A DNA stretch of 13,306 bases, taken from positions 24,677 to 37,982 of the forward strand of contig PMAK01000151.1 in the NCBI GenBank assembly GCA_003153655.1, in the 5' to 3' direction. The notes beneath the pieces were generated by a model that saw only the letters and a program-made list of their open reading frames with translations, had not been told where the DNA came from and made no database searches. This stretch comes from Phycisphaerales bacterium. GTDB taxonomy: Bacteria > Planctomycetota > Phycisphaerae > Tepidisphaerales > Tepidisphaeraceae. A program made the position numbers and the translations under genes. This document shows, piece after piece, positions 6,311 through 13,140 of this stretch (position 1 is its first letter; each line of letters opens with the position of its first letter).

Positions 6311-7792
6311 ATGGGACGACGCGCTCTCCTTACACTCGCTTTTGTTACTTGTTTGCTCACGTCCTTCGCGGCAGCCAGCGCCGATTTAGCCGACGACATC
6401 GATACGGTTCTGCATGACAAGCTCCTAACCCATGCATCCGTCGGCATCGACATCGTACGTCTCGGCAATTCCGCGGCCGACGTCTCCACAATCTACCGCA
6501 CCGATCCAACACTCCCCCTCGTCCCCGCCAGCAATCTAAAAGTAATCACCACCTCCGCCGCCCTCGAACAGCTCGGCCCCGATTTCAAATTCCGCACCCT
6601 CCTTCTCTATCACGACGGCGACCTCGTCCTCGTCGGCGACGGCGATCCAACCTTCGGCGATGCCGAACTCCTCAAAAAAGTAGGCTGGGATGTAGACACC
6701 GTCTTCAAAACCTGGGCCACTGGACTCGCTAAAAATCTCCACGCCGCCCGCGACCTCCTCGTCGATGACAGCATCTTCGACGACGAATTCCTACATCCCA
6801 ACTGGCCCGCCGACCAAACCCAAAAACGCTACGTCGCCGAAATCGCCGGCCTCAATCTCAACGCTAATTGCGCGGACATTTACGTTCGCCCGCGGGGTGT
6901 CGGCCAGTTGGTTGATTTCTGGACCGATCCCATGACCCACTACTTCTCGGTCAAAAATAGCTGCATAACCGGAAACGAAAACGCCATCTGGCTTTCGCGC
7001 CAGCCGGGTACGAATGATTTGACTCTTCGCGGCACCGCTCGCTGGACCAACGTGGTTCCCGTCTGGGTCACCATTCACGACCCGCCCATGTATGCCGGCA
7101 CTCTGCTCGCCGAAAATCTAAAATCCGCCGGCATCTCCCTCACCGGCACGGTCAAACGAGACCGCACCGCCCGCGACGCATATCTCGCCGCGCTGCATAC
7201 CAACAATTCAACATGGACTTTACTCGCCGTTCACGAAACCCCGCTCCTCAGCGTCATCGACCGCGCCAACAAAGACAGCATGAATCTCTACGCCGAATGC
7301 CTCTGCAAAAGATTAGGCTACGCCAAATCCGGCGCAGGCACCTGGCAAAACGGAACGGCAGCGGTAGGGGGGTTCCTCAGTTCACTCAACATCCCCGCCT
7401 CGCAATACACGTTGGATGACGGCTGCGGCCTCTCCAAAAGCAACGCCATCAGTTCCCATCTGATGGTCACAGTCCTGACCCACGACTATTTCGGCCCCAA
7501 CGCCGCCGCGTGGCTAGCCTCCCTCTCCGTCGCCGGCGAAGACGGAACCCTCGCCGAAAGATTCCACGGCTCCGACCTCCGCGGCCGCGTCATCGCCAAA
7601 ACCGGATTCGTCAACGGCGTCAGTTGCCTCAGCGGCTACCTCCACGCCAAGGACGACAACTGGTACTGCTTCAGCATCATGTTCAACGGCATCCCCGAAG
7701 GCACCAACAGCACCGCAAAAGTATTGCAGGAACGAATAGTCCACGCCATGGACCAACACGCATTAGCAGTAGCCCAAGCCCGCGCGAACTAA
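6311..7792 (+). CDS. dacB: D-alanyl-D-alanine carboxypeptidase/endopeptidase, PBP4 family (peptidase S13)
   Basis: This 493-residue protein is close to the size of E. coli PBP4. ATG 6311 follows AGAGAGG. Residues 1-24 are a signal peptide (LLTLAFVTCLLTSFAAASA). The penicillin-binding motifs of family S13 are present in order: SNLK (S74 nucleophile, K77) inside PASNLKVITTSAALEQLG, the DDGCGLSKSN segment (369-378) that carries the second motif, and KTG (430-432). The family's KDSMNLYAE segment is at 321-329, and GDGDPTFG at 109-116 matches the usual GGGDP(T/S) turn. The enzyme acts in the periplasm, trimming terminal D-Ala from peptidoglycan peptides and cutting D-Ala cross-links. Position 372 is Cys where the family usually has Ser (DGSGLS), and several other Cys residues are present. 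It stands alone, between the hairpin at 6169 and a convergent gene. Confidence 0.93.
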   Translation: MGRRALLTLAFVTCLLTSFAAASADLADDIDTVLHDKLLTHASVGIDIVRLGNSAADVSTIYRTDPTLPLVPASNLKVITTSAALEQLGPDFKFRTLLLYHDGDLVLVGDGDPTFGDAELLKKVGWDVDTVFKTWATGLAKNLHAARDLLVDDSIFDDEFLHPNWPADQTQKRYVAEIAGLNLNANCADIYVRPRGVGQLVDFWTDPMTHYFSVKNSCITGNENAIWLSRQPGTNDLTLRGTARWTNVVPVWVTIHDPPMYAGTLLAENLKSAGISLTGTVKRDRTARDAYLAALHTNNSTWTLLAVHETPLLSVIDRANKDSMNLYAECLCKRLGYAKSGAGTWQNGTAAVGGFLSSLNIPASQYTLDDGCGLSKSNAISSHLMVTVLTHDYFGPNAAAWLASLSVAGEDGTLAERFHGSDLRGRVIAKTGFVNGVSCLSGYLHAKDDNWYCFSIMFNGIPEGTNSTAKVLQERIVHAMDQHALAVAQARAN

Positions 7793-7845
7793 ATCACCCC
7801 AAAGGTTTCAATAGGAAATAGGTAATGCCTCTGCCTCTCATTCGG

Positions 7846-7861
7846 TCCCGGCGCGCCGGGA
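7846..7861. terminator. Perfect 16-bp palindrome between convergent genes
   Basis: TCCCGGCGCGCCGGGA is its own reverse complement. It lies between the stop of the PBP4 gene (7792) and the stop of the - strand gene (7881), where a shared bidirectional terminator would be expected. It would fold as a 6-bp stem with a four-base loop on either transcript. No T-tract is seen on either side, so the role is a guess from position. Confidence 0.35.
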
Positions 7862-7880
7862 GCACTCGGCATTCATCCCC

Positions 7881-8123
7881 TCACTTCCCCTCCACCAATT
7901 CATAAAACCCAATCGTATCGCGCTTAAGAAACCCCTTATCCGCGAGTTCCTCCCAAATCTCTTTCCCAAACCCCGACGGCGGCTGAATCGCAACAACCAA
8001 TCCCTTAGCCCCTCCACTAAGCGGCCCATGCCCAACCCTGGAATCATCATCCAAACGAGTCAATTTCATCCGCTTCTTAAAAGCCCGCAGCGCCTTCTTC
8101 AATTCATCATCAGTACTCGGCAT
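7881..8123 (-). CDS. Small conserved protein of planctomycete type, function unknown
   Basis: This encodes 80 residues starting MPSTDDELKKALRAFKKRMK. I chose ATG at 8123 because AAGGAG (8130-8135 on this strand) sits six bases before it. The in-frame ATG two codons earlier abuts that site and is too close. The frame stays open further upstream but without start signals. The N-terminus is a charged helix. The middle (GHGPLSGGAKGLVVAIQPP) and end (FGKEIWEELADKGFLKRDTIGFYELVE) look like a compact winged-helix-like fold. I recall similar short proteins from planctomycete genomes but know no function. A TACAAT -10-like hexamer lies at 8155-8160 on this strand, with a G-rich stretch upstream and no clear -35. 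Confidence 0.75.
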   Translation of the reverse strand: MPSTDDELKKALRAFKKRMKLTRLDDDSRVGHGPLSGGAKGLVVAIQPPSGFGKEIWEELADKGFLKRDTIGFYELVEGK

Positions 8124-8197
8124 CACCATCTCCTTGGAATTTTCCGCAACAAGAATTGTACCCCCACCCGCCCATATTCGCACCTGCTCGAAAATTC

Positions 8198-8337
8198 TCC
8201 CAACGAAAGCCCACGGCGCCGCCGTGGGGAATCCCAATCGCGAACATATGCGGTAACGAGCGCTTCCTCCCACGAAATTGACGCCCGCATCCGCTGAGCG
8301 GGTTGAATTCAATCCCTCCGAGGGAATTACTCTGCAT
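8198..8337. repeat. Hairpin-rich intergenic segment
   Basis: The 440-bp gap 8124-8563 has no convincing gene. It holds an 8-bp stem, CCCACGGC (8210-8217) with GCCGTGGG (8221-8228), around a three-base loop. It also holds CCCGC/GCGGG (8284-8288 and 8298-8302), the 10-bp palindrome TTGAATTCAA (8303-8312) and a short CCCT/AGGG hairpin just after. The cluster may be a dispersed intergenic element. A + strand frame at 8278-8514 lacks a start signal. The rest of the gap shows nothing I can name. Confidence 0.3.
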
Positions 8338-8563
8338 GTCAATAGCGAAAAGATTGGTATCAAGGGTCGCAATCTCAATGCTGAGATACGTGCAGAAGTT
8401 CGGTTGTTTCAAGGGATCGCCCGTCACCGCGTCGCGTGGGTCCAGGAAGCAGGCAGGAGTGCGGGCATGAATGGAGCCGAGCGGGCGACGATCGTCGAGG
8501 AAATTATCTGGTAAGAAAACTTTCTTCGATATGTCTCATCGGCCTGCACCCAGATGAATGCAC

Positions 8564-9925
8564 TTACATCGTCGTTCGCTCGCTCGGTGGGCCGATCGAT
8601 TTGCTGGCATTGCAACTTCTATGTGCAAGTTGCCCGTTATCCCGAGTGGTTTTGCCCCCACGACTGTATGCCTGAATATGGTCGACGGTGCTATCCTCAA
8701 AGACATGTATTTTACCGCTACAGATTTTGCAGATTGGATCCTTCTGGAAGAGTTCACGGCGGAACTCCAGCGGAAAGAATCGCGGCTCGACGTATGTGTC
8801 GTCGAGAATTTTCTGAACCTCAGCCTTAAAACCCGTCCACCGAAGCTTTGTCGCGGCACTCCCGGCAGGCTGGCGCGAGATTGCTAGCCTGATTTGTGGC
8901 TGGGTGAGCAGGTCAAGGACATACATCTCGCTGATCTGCTCGGCGGCAATTTGGACCTTGCCGGGGTTCTGCCGCATCAGGGCGGCCGCCTGGATGTCCA
9001 AGGCAGAGATCGAAAACTTCGGCTCCCAGTTACCGTCGACGCTGCGGTCATCTTCGGTGCCCGTGGAGTAGAGACGACCCGAGTTCTCACCGAACACGGC
9101 CCACACGTTCCGCATGGTTTGTCGGAACATCTCTGCCTGGGTCTGGATGTCCTCACCCTTGGGCGCGTACTTTCCCATATAGTCATTAAGGAACGACTTG
9201 AGCTTCCCCTTATAGTCCGCAAGACGATTGGCGAAGGCAAAGAATCGCAGGATCATTTCCCTCTCGATGAACCGCGGCTGGGGCTTGTCTCCGCGCTTGA
9301 TCCGCCGCCAGACCTTTTCCATCTCTAACTTCGCCAACAGATCGCAGAACGGCCCCCGGTACACGCAGTTACGCAACTCCTGCTCGTTCAGGCCCATCGA
9401 CCCGCGATTCAGTCGCTCAAAAATCTCATATCGCAGGTTCTGGTTATTTCCGGCGTCGATGACGATGCTGCGAATTGGGGCATCCAAGAGCTTAAGTTGG
9501 TGCTCCTCGCTCATGTCTCTAAAATATTGGCCGTTCAGGCTGCCCATGCTCTGAAGCCTCTGGAGGTGGAACTCATTCCCCACGAACTTAATCAGGGTGG
9601 TGAGGCGTTGCTGGCCGTCGATCACTTCGAGCTTACCCCCCTGCATTTTGCCGAAGTAGAGCGGGGGAACGGGTATTTCGAGAAGGAGCGACTCGATCAA
9701 GCGAGACGGAAGTTCTGGCTTGAGTACCCACACGTATTCGCGTTGGAAATGCGGCTGGAGGTCTACCTGGCCCTTGTCGTATTTGTCGCGCAGCACAGCG
9801 ATGCTCCAATCCATCGGCTGGCTGCTAACGGGGCGGGCATCGGCACCTCCAGACTCTTCAACATCCACTTCGGGTTCTAGCTCGGGGTAGCCTTCAATGT
9901 CGGTTTCGTCACCGCTGTTTATCAT
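8564..9925 (-). CDS. DUF262 (GmrSD N-terminal-like) protein with C-terminal HNH nuclease
   Basis: This encodes 453 residues from ATG 9925 (MINSGDETDIEGYPELEPEV). The frame is open 38 codons further up, but that part overlaps recombinase debris, so I take 9925, though only a weak GGGA precedes it. The DUF262 domain spans ~37-250: FQREYVW (60-66), PVPPLYFG (86-92) and the signature IDGQQRLTTL (102-111). In related proteins this ParB/Srx-like fold binds and hydrolyses a nucleotide to power DNA cleavage. Residues ~399-442 are an HNH nuclease: C399-x2-C402, D415-H416, GG423-424, N430, H435, C438-N439, with the Cys pairs as a likely zinc site. GmrSD type IV restriction enzymes and other DUF262-HNH proteins attack foreign or modified DNA, so a defence role is likely but the target is unknown. 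All key motifs are intact. It follows a recombinase remnant and a toxin-antitoxin pair on the same strand. Confidence 0.9.
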   Translation of the reverse strand: MINSGDETDIEGYPELEPEVDVEESGGADARPVSSQPMDWSIAVLRDKYDKGQVDLQPHFQREYVWVLKPELPSRLIESLLLEIPVPPLYFGKMQGGKLEVIDGQQRLTTLIKFVGNEFHLQRLQSMGSLNGQYFRDMSEEHQLKLLDAPIRSIVIDAGNNQNLRYEIFERLNRGSMGLNEQELRNCVYRGPFCDLLAKLEMEKVWRRIKRGDKPQPRFIEREMILRFFAFANRLADYKGKLKSFLNDYMGKYAPKGEDIQTQAEMFRQTMRNVWAVFGENSGRLYSTGTEDDRSVDGNWEPKFSISALDIQAAALMRQNPGKVQIAAEQISEMYVLDLLTQPQIRLAISRQPAGSAATKLRWTGFKAEVQKILDDTYVEPRFFPLEFRRELFQKDPICKICSGKIHVFEDSTVDHIQAYSRGGKTTRDNGQLAHRSCNASKSIGPPSERTTM

Positions 9926-10259
9926 GGTTTCCCGTTGGACACGGACCGACGAACGCCATCGGCCATCTTGCATATCGTAACTGCCCCGACACGGCCTTTC
10001 CATAGTTTTCTGCCACGAGACTCTTCCGGGCCTCGGCAATCCCCGGCTTCACGCGATCCCGCAGGATATCCCGCTCATATTGGGCGAACACGGCCAACAT
10101 GCCCGCCATTGCCTGGCCGCTCGGAGTCGTGAAATCCATCGAATCGTTCAGCCACACGAAATTGGCACCGACAGCATGCAATTCCTTCAACGTCATCACA
10201 AGGTCAGTATTGATCGGCCCAACGGTCGAGTTCCCAGACCAGTCGGCATTGGGGGCAAG
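9909..10259 (-). pseudogene. Serine recombinase (resolvase/invertase) fragment, decayed
   Basis: Clear resolvase-family homology runs from about 10259 down to about 10020: TDLVMTLKELHAVGANFVWLNDS, then MDFTTPSGQAMAGMLAVFAQYERDILRDRVK and GIAEARKS. This is the C-terminal half of the catalytic domain and the start of the long E helix. The N-terminal ~60 residues with the nucleophilic Ser are missing, as is the DNA-binding helix-turn-helix. VWELDRWADQY, which matches the usual VW-x-LDR segment, lies in a different frame just upstream and ends in a stop, so at least one frameshift is present. The frame runs on to a stop at 9909, past the DUF262 start, without further recognisable homology. The fragment begins three bases after the toxin stop codon, as if joined by a deletion. 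Confidence 0.75.
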
Positions 10260-10262
10260 GAA

Positions 10263-10607
10263 TTACTCTTTCGTTAGCATCGCTTGCAATTGGGCAAGCC
10301 AATCCTGGGCCGTGTGAAAATAATAGAAAATGAAAATCTCAGTTTCGCGGATTTGATAGACCACAACATAGCCGTGGCCTTTGACCCGCTTCTTGATGGT
10401 GATGTAGCGATATGAGGGGCGGTCGGGAACTGCGCGCCCCCTTAAATATTCCGATTTGAGAGTGCGAGTGTGCTGTTCCAGAAACTTGACGTATTTGGTC
10501 GCGTGGTCTTCGTCGTATCGCTGCGCATTCCATCGCCAAATTTCGGCGAGACGCGGCTTAACGAGAAGAGAATACTGGAGTGTTAACTCGCGTGGTCTTT
10601 GAGCCAT
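10263..10607 (-). CDS. RelE/ParE-family toxin of a type II toxin-antitoxin pair
   Basis: This encodes 114 residues starting MAQRPRELTLQYSLLVKPRL. The family pattern is visible: an N-terminal strand and helix (LVKPRLAEIWRWNAQRY, 15-31), a second helix (DHATKYVKFLEQHTRTL, 34-50), the central GRAVPDRPSYRYI, and C-terminal strands VKGHGYVVVYQIRETEIFIFYYFHTAQDW (75-103). ParE members poison gyrase and RelE members cut mRNA on the ribosome; the sequence alone does not say which. The start overlaps the end of the antitoxin gene by 25 bases, as usual for coupled pairs. The ATG is preceded by CGGGAAG. No damage is visible. Confidence 0.85.
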   Translation of the reverse strand: MAQRPRELTLQYSLLVKPRLAEIWRWNAQRYDEDHATKYVKFLEQHTRTLKSEYLRGRAVPDRPSYRYITIKKRVKGHGYVVVYQIRETEIFIFYYFHTAQDWLAQLQAMLTKE

Positions 10608-10867
10608 GCTTCCCGAACGTCGGTCAAGTGCTTATCGACTTCCTCCATCGAGACTTTCTTCCCCGCCTTCATATCCTCGGAAATCCGGTCAAGATGAGCC
10701 AGCACCTCCGGCGTGAAGCGCTCGTCAAAGTTTTCCTGCTCGTCAAAGAAATCACTTTCCAGTCGATCGGCTATGAATTCGTCAACGCTGGCGAAGCCGG
10801 CCTCCCGTGCTCGGCGTTCAGCCTCCTTGTAAAGCTGGTCGGTGAGTTGAACCTGGTGCATGGACAT
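10583..10867 (-). CDS. Antitoxin of the RelE/ParE toxin-antitoxin pair
   Basis: This encodes 94 residues. The N-terminus (HQVQLTDQLYKEAERRAREAGFASVDEFIADRL) looks like a ribbon-helix-helix/CopG-type DNA-binding and dimerisation module. The rest is acidic and helical (FTPEVLAHLDRISEDMKAG, then KVSMEEVDKHLTDVREAWL), as expected for a toxin-wrapping tail. Two ATGs are possible: 10867 (MSMHQ) and 10861 (MHQVQ). AAGGAAG ends one base before the first and seven before the second, so the second may be the real one. The gene lies first in the pair, with a near-consensus -10 box just upstream, which the protein probably autoregulates. Confidence 0.83.
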   Translation of the reverse strand: MSMHQVQLTDQLYKEAERRAREAGFASVDEFIADRLESDFFDEQENFDERFTPEVLAHLDRISEDMKAGKKVSMEEVDKHLTDVREAWLKDHAS

Positions 10868-10886
10868 TCTTCCTTATCGGCTATCG

Positions 10887-10895
10887 ATTATAACA
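10887..10895 (-). promoter_or_regulatory. Extended -10 promoter of the toxin-antitoxin operon
   Basis: On the - strand TGTTATAAT matches the extended -10 consensus (TGnTATAAT) exactly, about 20 bases before the first possible antitoxin ATG. No good -35 lies 16-18 bp upstream, which is tolerable for extended -10 promoters. The AT-rich surroundings (ATCGATTATAACAACATC) are a likely operator for the antitoxin. Confidence 0.5.
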
Positions 10896-10977
10896 ACATC
10901 AATCATCATTTTCCTGGGTCACTAGACCTGCTGCCGCCACAACTTCATCTGCGATGCAGCCAACTTCCGCGCCAGTC

Positions 10978-11006
10978 TTGCTCGATGCGCCTGGCCCAGA
11001 TATTCT
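10978..11006 (+). promoter_or_regulatory. Possible promoter of tRNA-Arg
   Basis: TTGCTC (10978-10983) and TATTCT (11001-11006) are separated by 17 bp and end 11 bases before the mature tRNA. The spacing is right, but the -35 matches only 3 of 6 and the -10 only 4 of 6. Confidence 0.35.
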
Positions 11007-11017
11007 CTCAAAAACAA

Positions 11018-11091
11018 GTTCCCGTAGCTCAATTGGATAGAGCGTCGGCCTCCGAAGCCGAAGGTTGTAGGTTCGAGCCCCACCGGGAACA
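11018..11091 (+). tRNA. tRNA-Arg (anticodon CCG)
   Basis: A complete cloverleaf can be drawn. The acceptor stem is GTTCCCG (11018-11024) with CGGGAAC (11084-11090) and discriminator A at 11091. The D stem is GCTC/GAGC with a nine-base loop. The anticodon stem is TCGGC/GCCGA around CTCCGAA, so the anticodon is CCG (11052-11054), reading CGG. The T arm is GTAGG-TTCGAGC-CCCAC with one A-C mismatch. CCA is not encoded. The tRNA ends 16 bases before the stop codon of the convergent membrane protein gene, leaving no room for a separate terminator on either side. Confidence 0.95.
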
Positions 11092-11107
11092 TTTTCACAA
11101 CAAAACT

Positions 11108-11929
11108 TCAGCCTCTCCCCTCAACAGCCCCCTCCAATTCTTTCCCACCCACCGTGATCCGAACCGGATGCCCAAACCACCCGTGATGGCTCCCACCATG
11201 CGCCTGTTCCAAAACACCAATCACCTGCGACATATTCCCTTCAGCCGGCACCCATCCGCTGGCCACATCCGGAAAATCCACCGAGCAATTCGCACATTTC
11301 TTGCTGCTGTCAAACCGGATCGGGCACCAGAACGATTCAACATTCCGCAGCATCTCCGATCCCAATGACCAAACCCCCGTCATCCAGTCGCAGTAAAGAC
11401 ACCAGATCAAATCATGCCCGATCAATCCATTGAATTTATGCCGCGACACATTCACCCAATCCGCGTCGTTATACTTCGGAAAATTCACCAGCCATCGCAG
11501 CGGCGGATAAATCACCACCTCCGCCAGCCGAACCAACGAAAACACCGGCGTAACAATCGCCGTCAGCCACAGTGACGCATAATTCCGCCACGGCCCCACG
11601 ATCCCATTGATCAATTCCACAATTCGCGGCCGCGGCCCAAGTTTCCGATGCGCAAACTCATTCGCCCATGTCCAAATCAACACCGAAGCCACCTGCCCAA
11701 CAATCGCCCCAACCAATCCCGCCCATCCCGCAACAATCGGCCCCGCAACAAGCGGCGCAACCGTAAAATATCCAACAATCCAATCGAGCGCCGGCGCATG
11801 GCACAACCATCCCGAAAACCGCCGCCCCGCGCCACCCAGCCGCGGAATCAAATGCAACAAGCCGGCAACCCAAAGAAGCGCAACGATCACGCCTCCCGCC
11901 ACAGCCAGGAAGTGAAGCACAATATGCAT
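11108..11929 (-). CDS. Membrane protein with C-terminal cysteine cluster, function unknown
   Basis: This 273-residue protein starts at ATG 11929 (MHIVLHFLAVAGGVIVALLW), with AGGCGG about six bases upstream. Hydrophobic segments lie at ~4-26, ~50-88 (probably two) and ~117-140. The rest is polar. A conspicuous stretch, FNGLIGHDLIWCLYCDWMTG followed by LRNVESFWCPIRF (166-206), leads into KKCANC (211-215), giving C177-x2-C180, C202 and C212-x2-C215. That arrangement fits a zinc or iron site, or disulphides if exported. I know similar unnamed proteins in planctomycetes and relatives but no function. It is the second gene after the aldo/keto reductase relative (39-base gap, same strand), so the two are probably co-transcribed. 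Confidence 0.72.
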   Translation of the reverse strand: MHIVLHFLAVAGGVIVALLWVAGLLHLIPRLGGAGRRFSGWLCHAPALDWIVGYFTVAPLVAGPIVAGWAGLVGAIVGQVASVLIWTWANEFAHRKLGPRPRIVELINGIVGPWRNYASLWLTAIVTPVFSLVRLAEVVIYPPLRWLVNFPKYNDADWVNVSRHKFNGLIGHDLIWCLYCDWMTGVWSLGSEMLRNVESFWCPIRFDSSKKCANCSVDFPDVASGWVPAEGNMSQVIGVLEQAHGGSHHGWFGHPVRITVGGKELEGAVEGRG

Positions 11930-11968
11930 AGCATCCGCCTATTTCAGAAATGCAATTTCAAAGTTTCG

Positions 11969-12898
11969 CTACATCGACCACGGCTCGGCATGCACGTCCG
12001 TCTCATCCGACCACCGCCGCTGCAGCTTAACGATTTCCGCCTGAATATCGTCCGGCAGCGGCTTAATCACCTTCACCGCATCCAAAAACGCCCGCAAATT
12101 CTCCGCCCGGCTCGTCGCCCCAACAGTCGCCCGCACCTGCCCAAATCCATAAGCAAATCGCACGCAGAATTCCGTCCAGGATTTGCACCCCGATCGCTCA
12201 TACAGCGGCGCCACTTCAACCGCCCGCGCCCGCAGATAATCCTTCCACGCCGCCCCCGGCACATCGCGCAGCCGATGCACATCCCCACCCGAAACCGTCC
12301 GCATCGCGACAATCGGCTCGTCCCGTTCCTGCAATAAATCCCACAACTCATTCGACGCGAACCGCTGCAACGGATTGAGATAAAAAATATAACCGTCGAT
12401 CACACCCTTCGGATATCCGCCGCGCAGCGCCTTCAGTGGCACATCGCTCGTCCACGGAAAAACCTCGCATACAAACCGCCTCACCAGCCCCTCATCCCGC
12501 AGCTTCCGAAAGTCGTCATAGCATTTCCCACCCGAAACAAACTCTTCCGCCAACTTCCCGCCAAGGCACAGTTGCCCGATATCCATATGATCGATCCCCA
12601 ACGGCTCAATATTCGTCCGAATCGTCTGCCTCAACTCTTCAATCGTGCTCCACCCGATCTTAAAGATCATCCGCGGCACGCGCTTTCGATCCTCATCAAA
12701 CGCCGCCCCCAAAACCTTTAGCGCATCCCCATATTGATGGCTCGTATGAAACCAAACCCCGGCTTCCATCGCCACCCGCGCCATCTTCACTCGATCGCCA
12801 AATGCAATCTTGTCATCACCAAGCCGCGTCGTGCCATAGATGTATTTGGACAAATCGCTCAGTCCCGCGCCCGCGTATTCAGAACTTGATGTTGGCAT
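11969..12898 (-). CDS. Aldo/keto reductase family protein with altered catalytic tetrad
   Basis: This encodes 309 residues from ATG 12898 (MPTSSSEYAGAGL). An in-frame TTG nine codons earlier is possible, and neither has a clear ribosome binding site. The (beta/alpha)8 reductase pattern is clear: IYGTTRLG (20-27), GVWFHTSHQYGDALKVLGAA (47-66), IFKIGW (78-83), LGIDHMDIGQLCLGG (100-114), and the NADP-binding end VGATSRAENLRAFLDAV (259-275). Of the usual Asp-Tyr-Lys-His tetrad, Tyr56 and Lys80 are in place. The Asp of the FDTA-type motif is His51, and the catalytic His after IDxxDxxxL is Cys111. Normal aldo/keto reductases reduce carbonyls with NADPH. With two tetrad residues replaced, this protein may bind the cofactor without that chemistry or use another one. 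It is first in a probable two-gene unit with the membrane protein. Confidence 0.87.
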   Translation of the reverse strand: MPTSSSEYAGAGLSDLSKYIYGTTRLGDDKIAFGDRVKMARVAMEAGVWFHTSHQYGDALKVLGAAFDEDRKRVPRMIFKIGWSTIEELRQTIRTNIEPLGIDHMDIGQLCLGGKLAEEFVSGGKCYDDFRKLRDEGLVRRFVCEVFPWTSDVPLKALRGGYPKGVIDGYIFYLNPLQRFASNELWDLLQERDEPIVAMRTVSGGDVHRLRDVPGAAWKDYLRARAVEVAPLYERSGCKSWTEFCVRFAYGFGQVRATVGATSRAENLRAFLDAVKVIKPLPDDIQAEIVKLQRRWSDETDVHAEPWSM

Positions 12899-13140
12899 AG
12901 CGCGATAGGATAGGCCGTCTCCCAATTGGCGACAAGACGGTAACGCCCCGCGACACGACCGAATCTCGCGCGTGTGCCATCGCCAATTCGATCGGTGATT
13001 CTCACCCGATAGCGCAACAACAAGCGCGGCAATTCGTTCGATTTTCCCGCAAAAACCGCACGTTTCCGCTTGCGGCCCTCATCGCCGTTTTGCTATTCAT
13101 TCATTACCGAATTCGACACCAATACCGGAAGGGCAGAAAC

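Noticed and set aside
8161..8180. G-rich stretch on the - strand upstream of the small conserved gene as a G-quadruplex
   Set aside because: Only three G-runs are present, so the four-run rule is not met.
8278..8514. 78-codon + strand frame in the gap left of the nuclease gene
   Set aside because: It starts inside the hairpin cluster without a ribosome binding site, and no family is recognisable. A remnant cannot be excluded, but nothing supports a gene.
8500..11100. Direct repeats (att sites) flanking the accessory block
   Set aside because: I looked for a copy of the tRNA 3' end or another direct repeat on the left side and found none by eye. No integrase gene is present.
10580..11368. 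262-codon + strand frame spanning the toxin-antitoxin genes and the tRNA
   Set aside because: It reads straight through the antitoxin (opposite strand) and the complete tRNA-Arg, so it is a chance open frame.
11648..12337. 229-codon Arg/Pro/His-rich + strand frame over the membrane protein and reductase genes
   Set aside because: Its composition is typical of an antisense shadow of GC-rich genes, and both genes on the other strand have clear family features or membrane segments.
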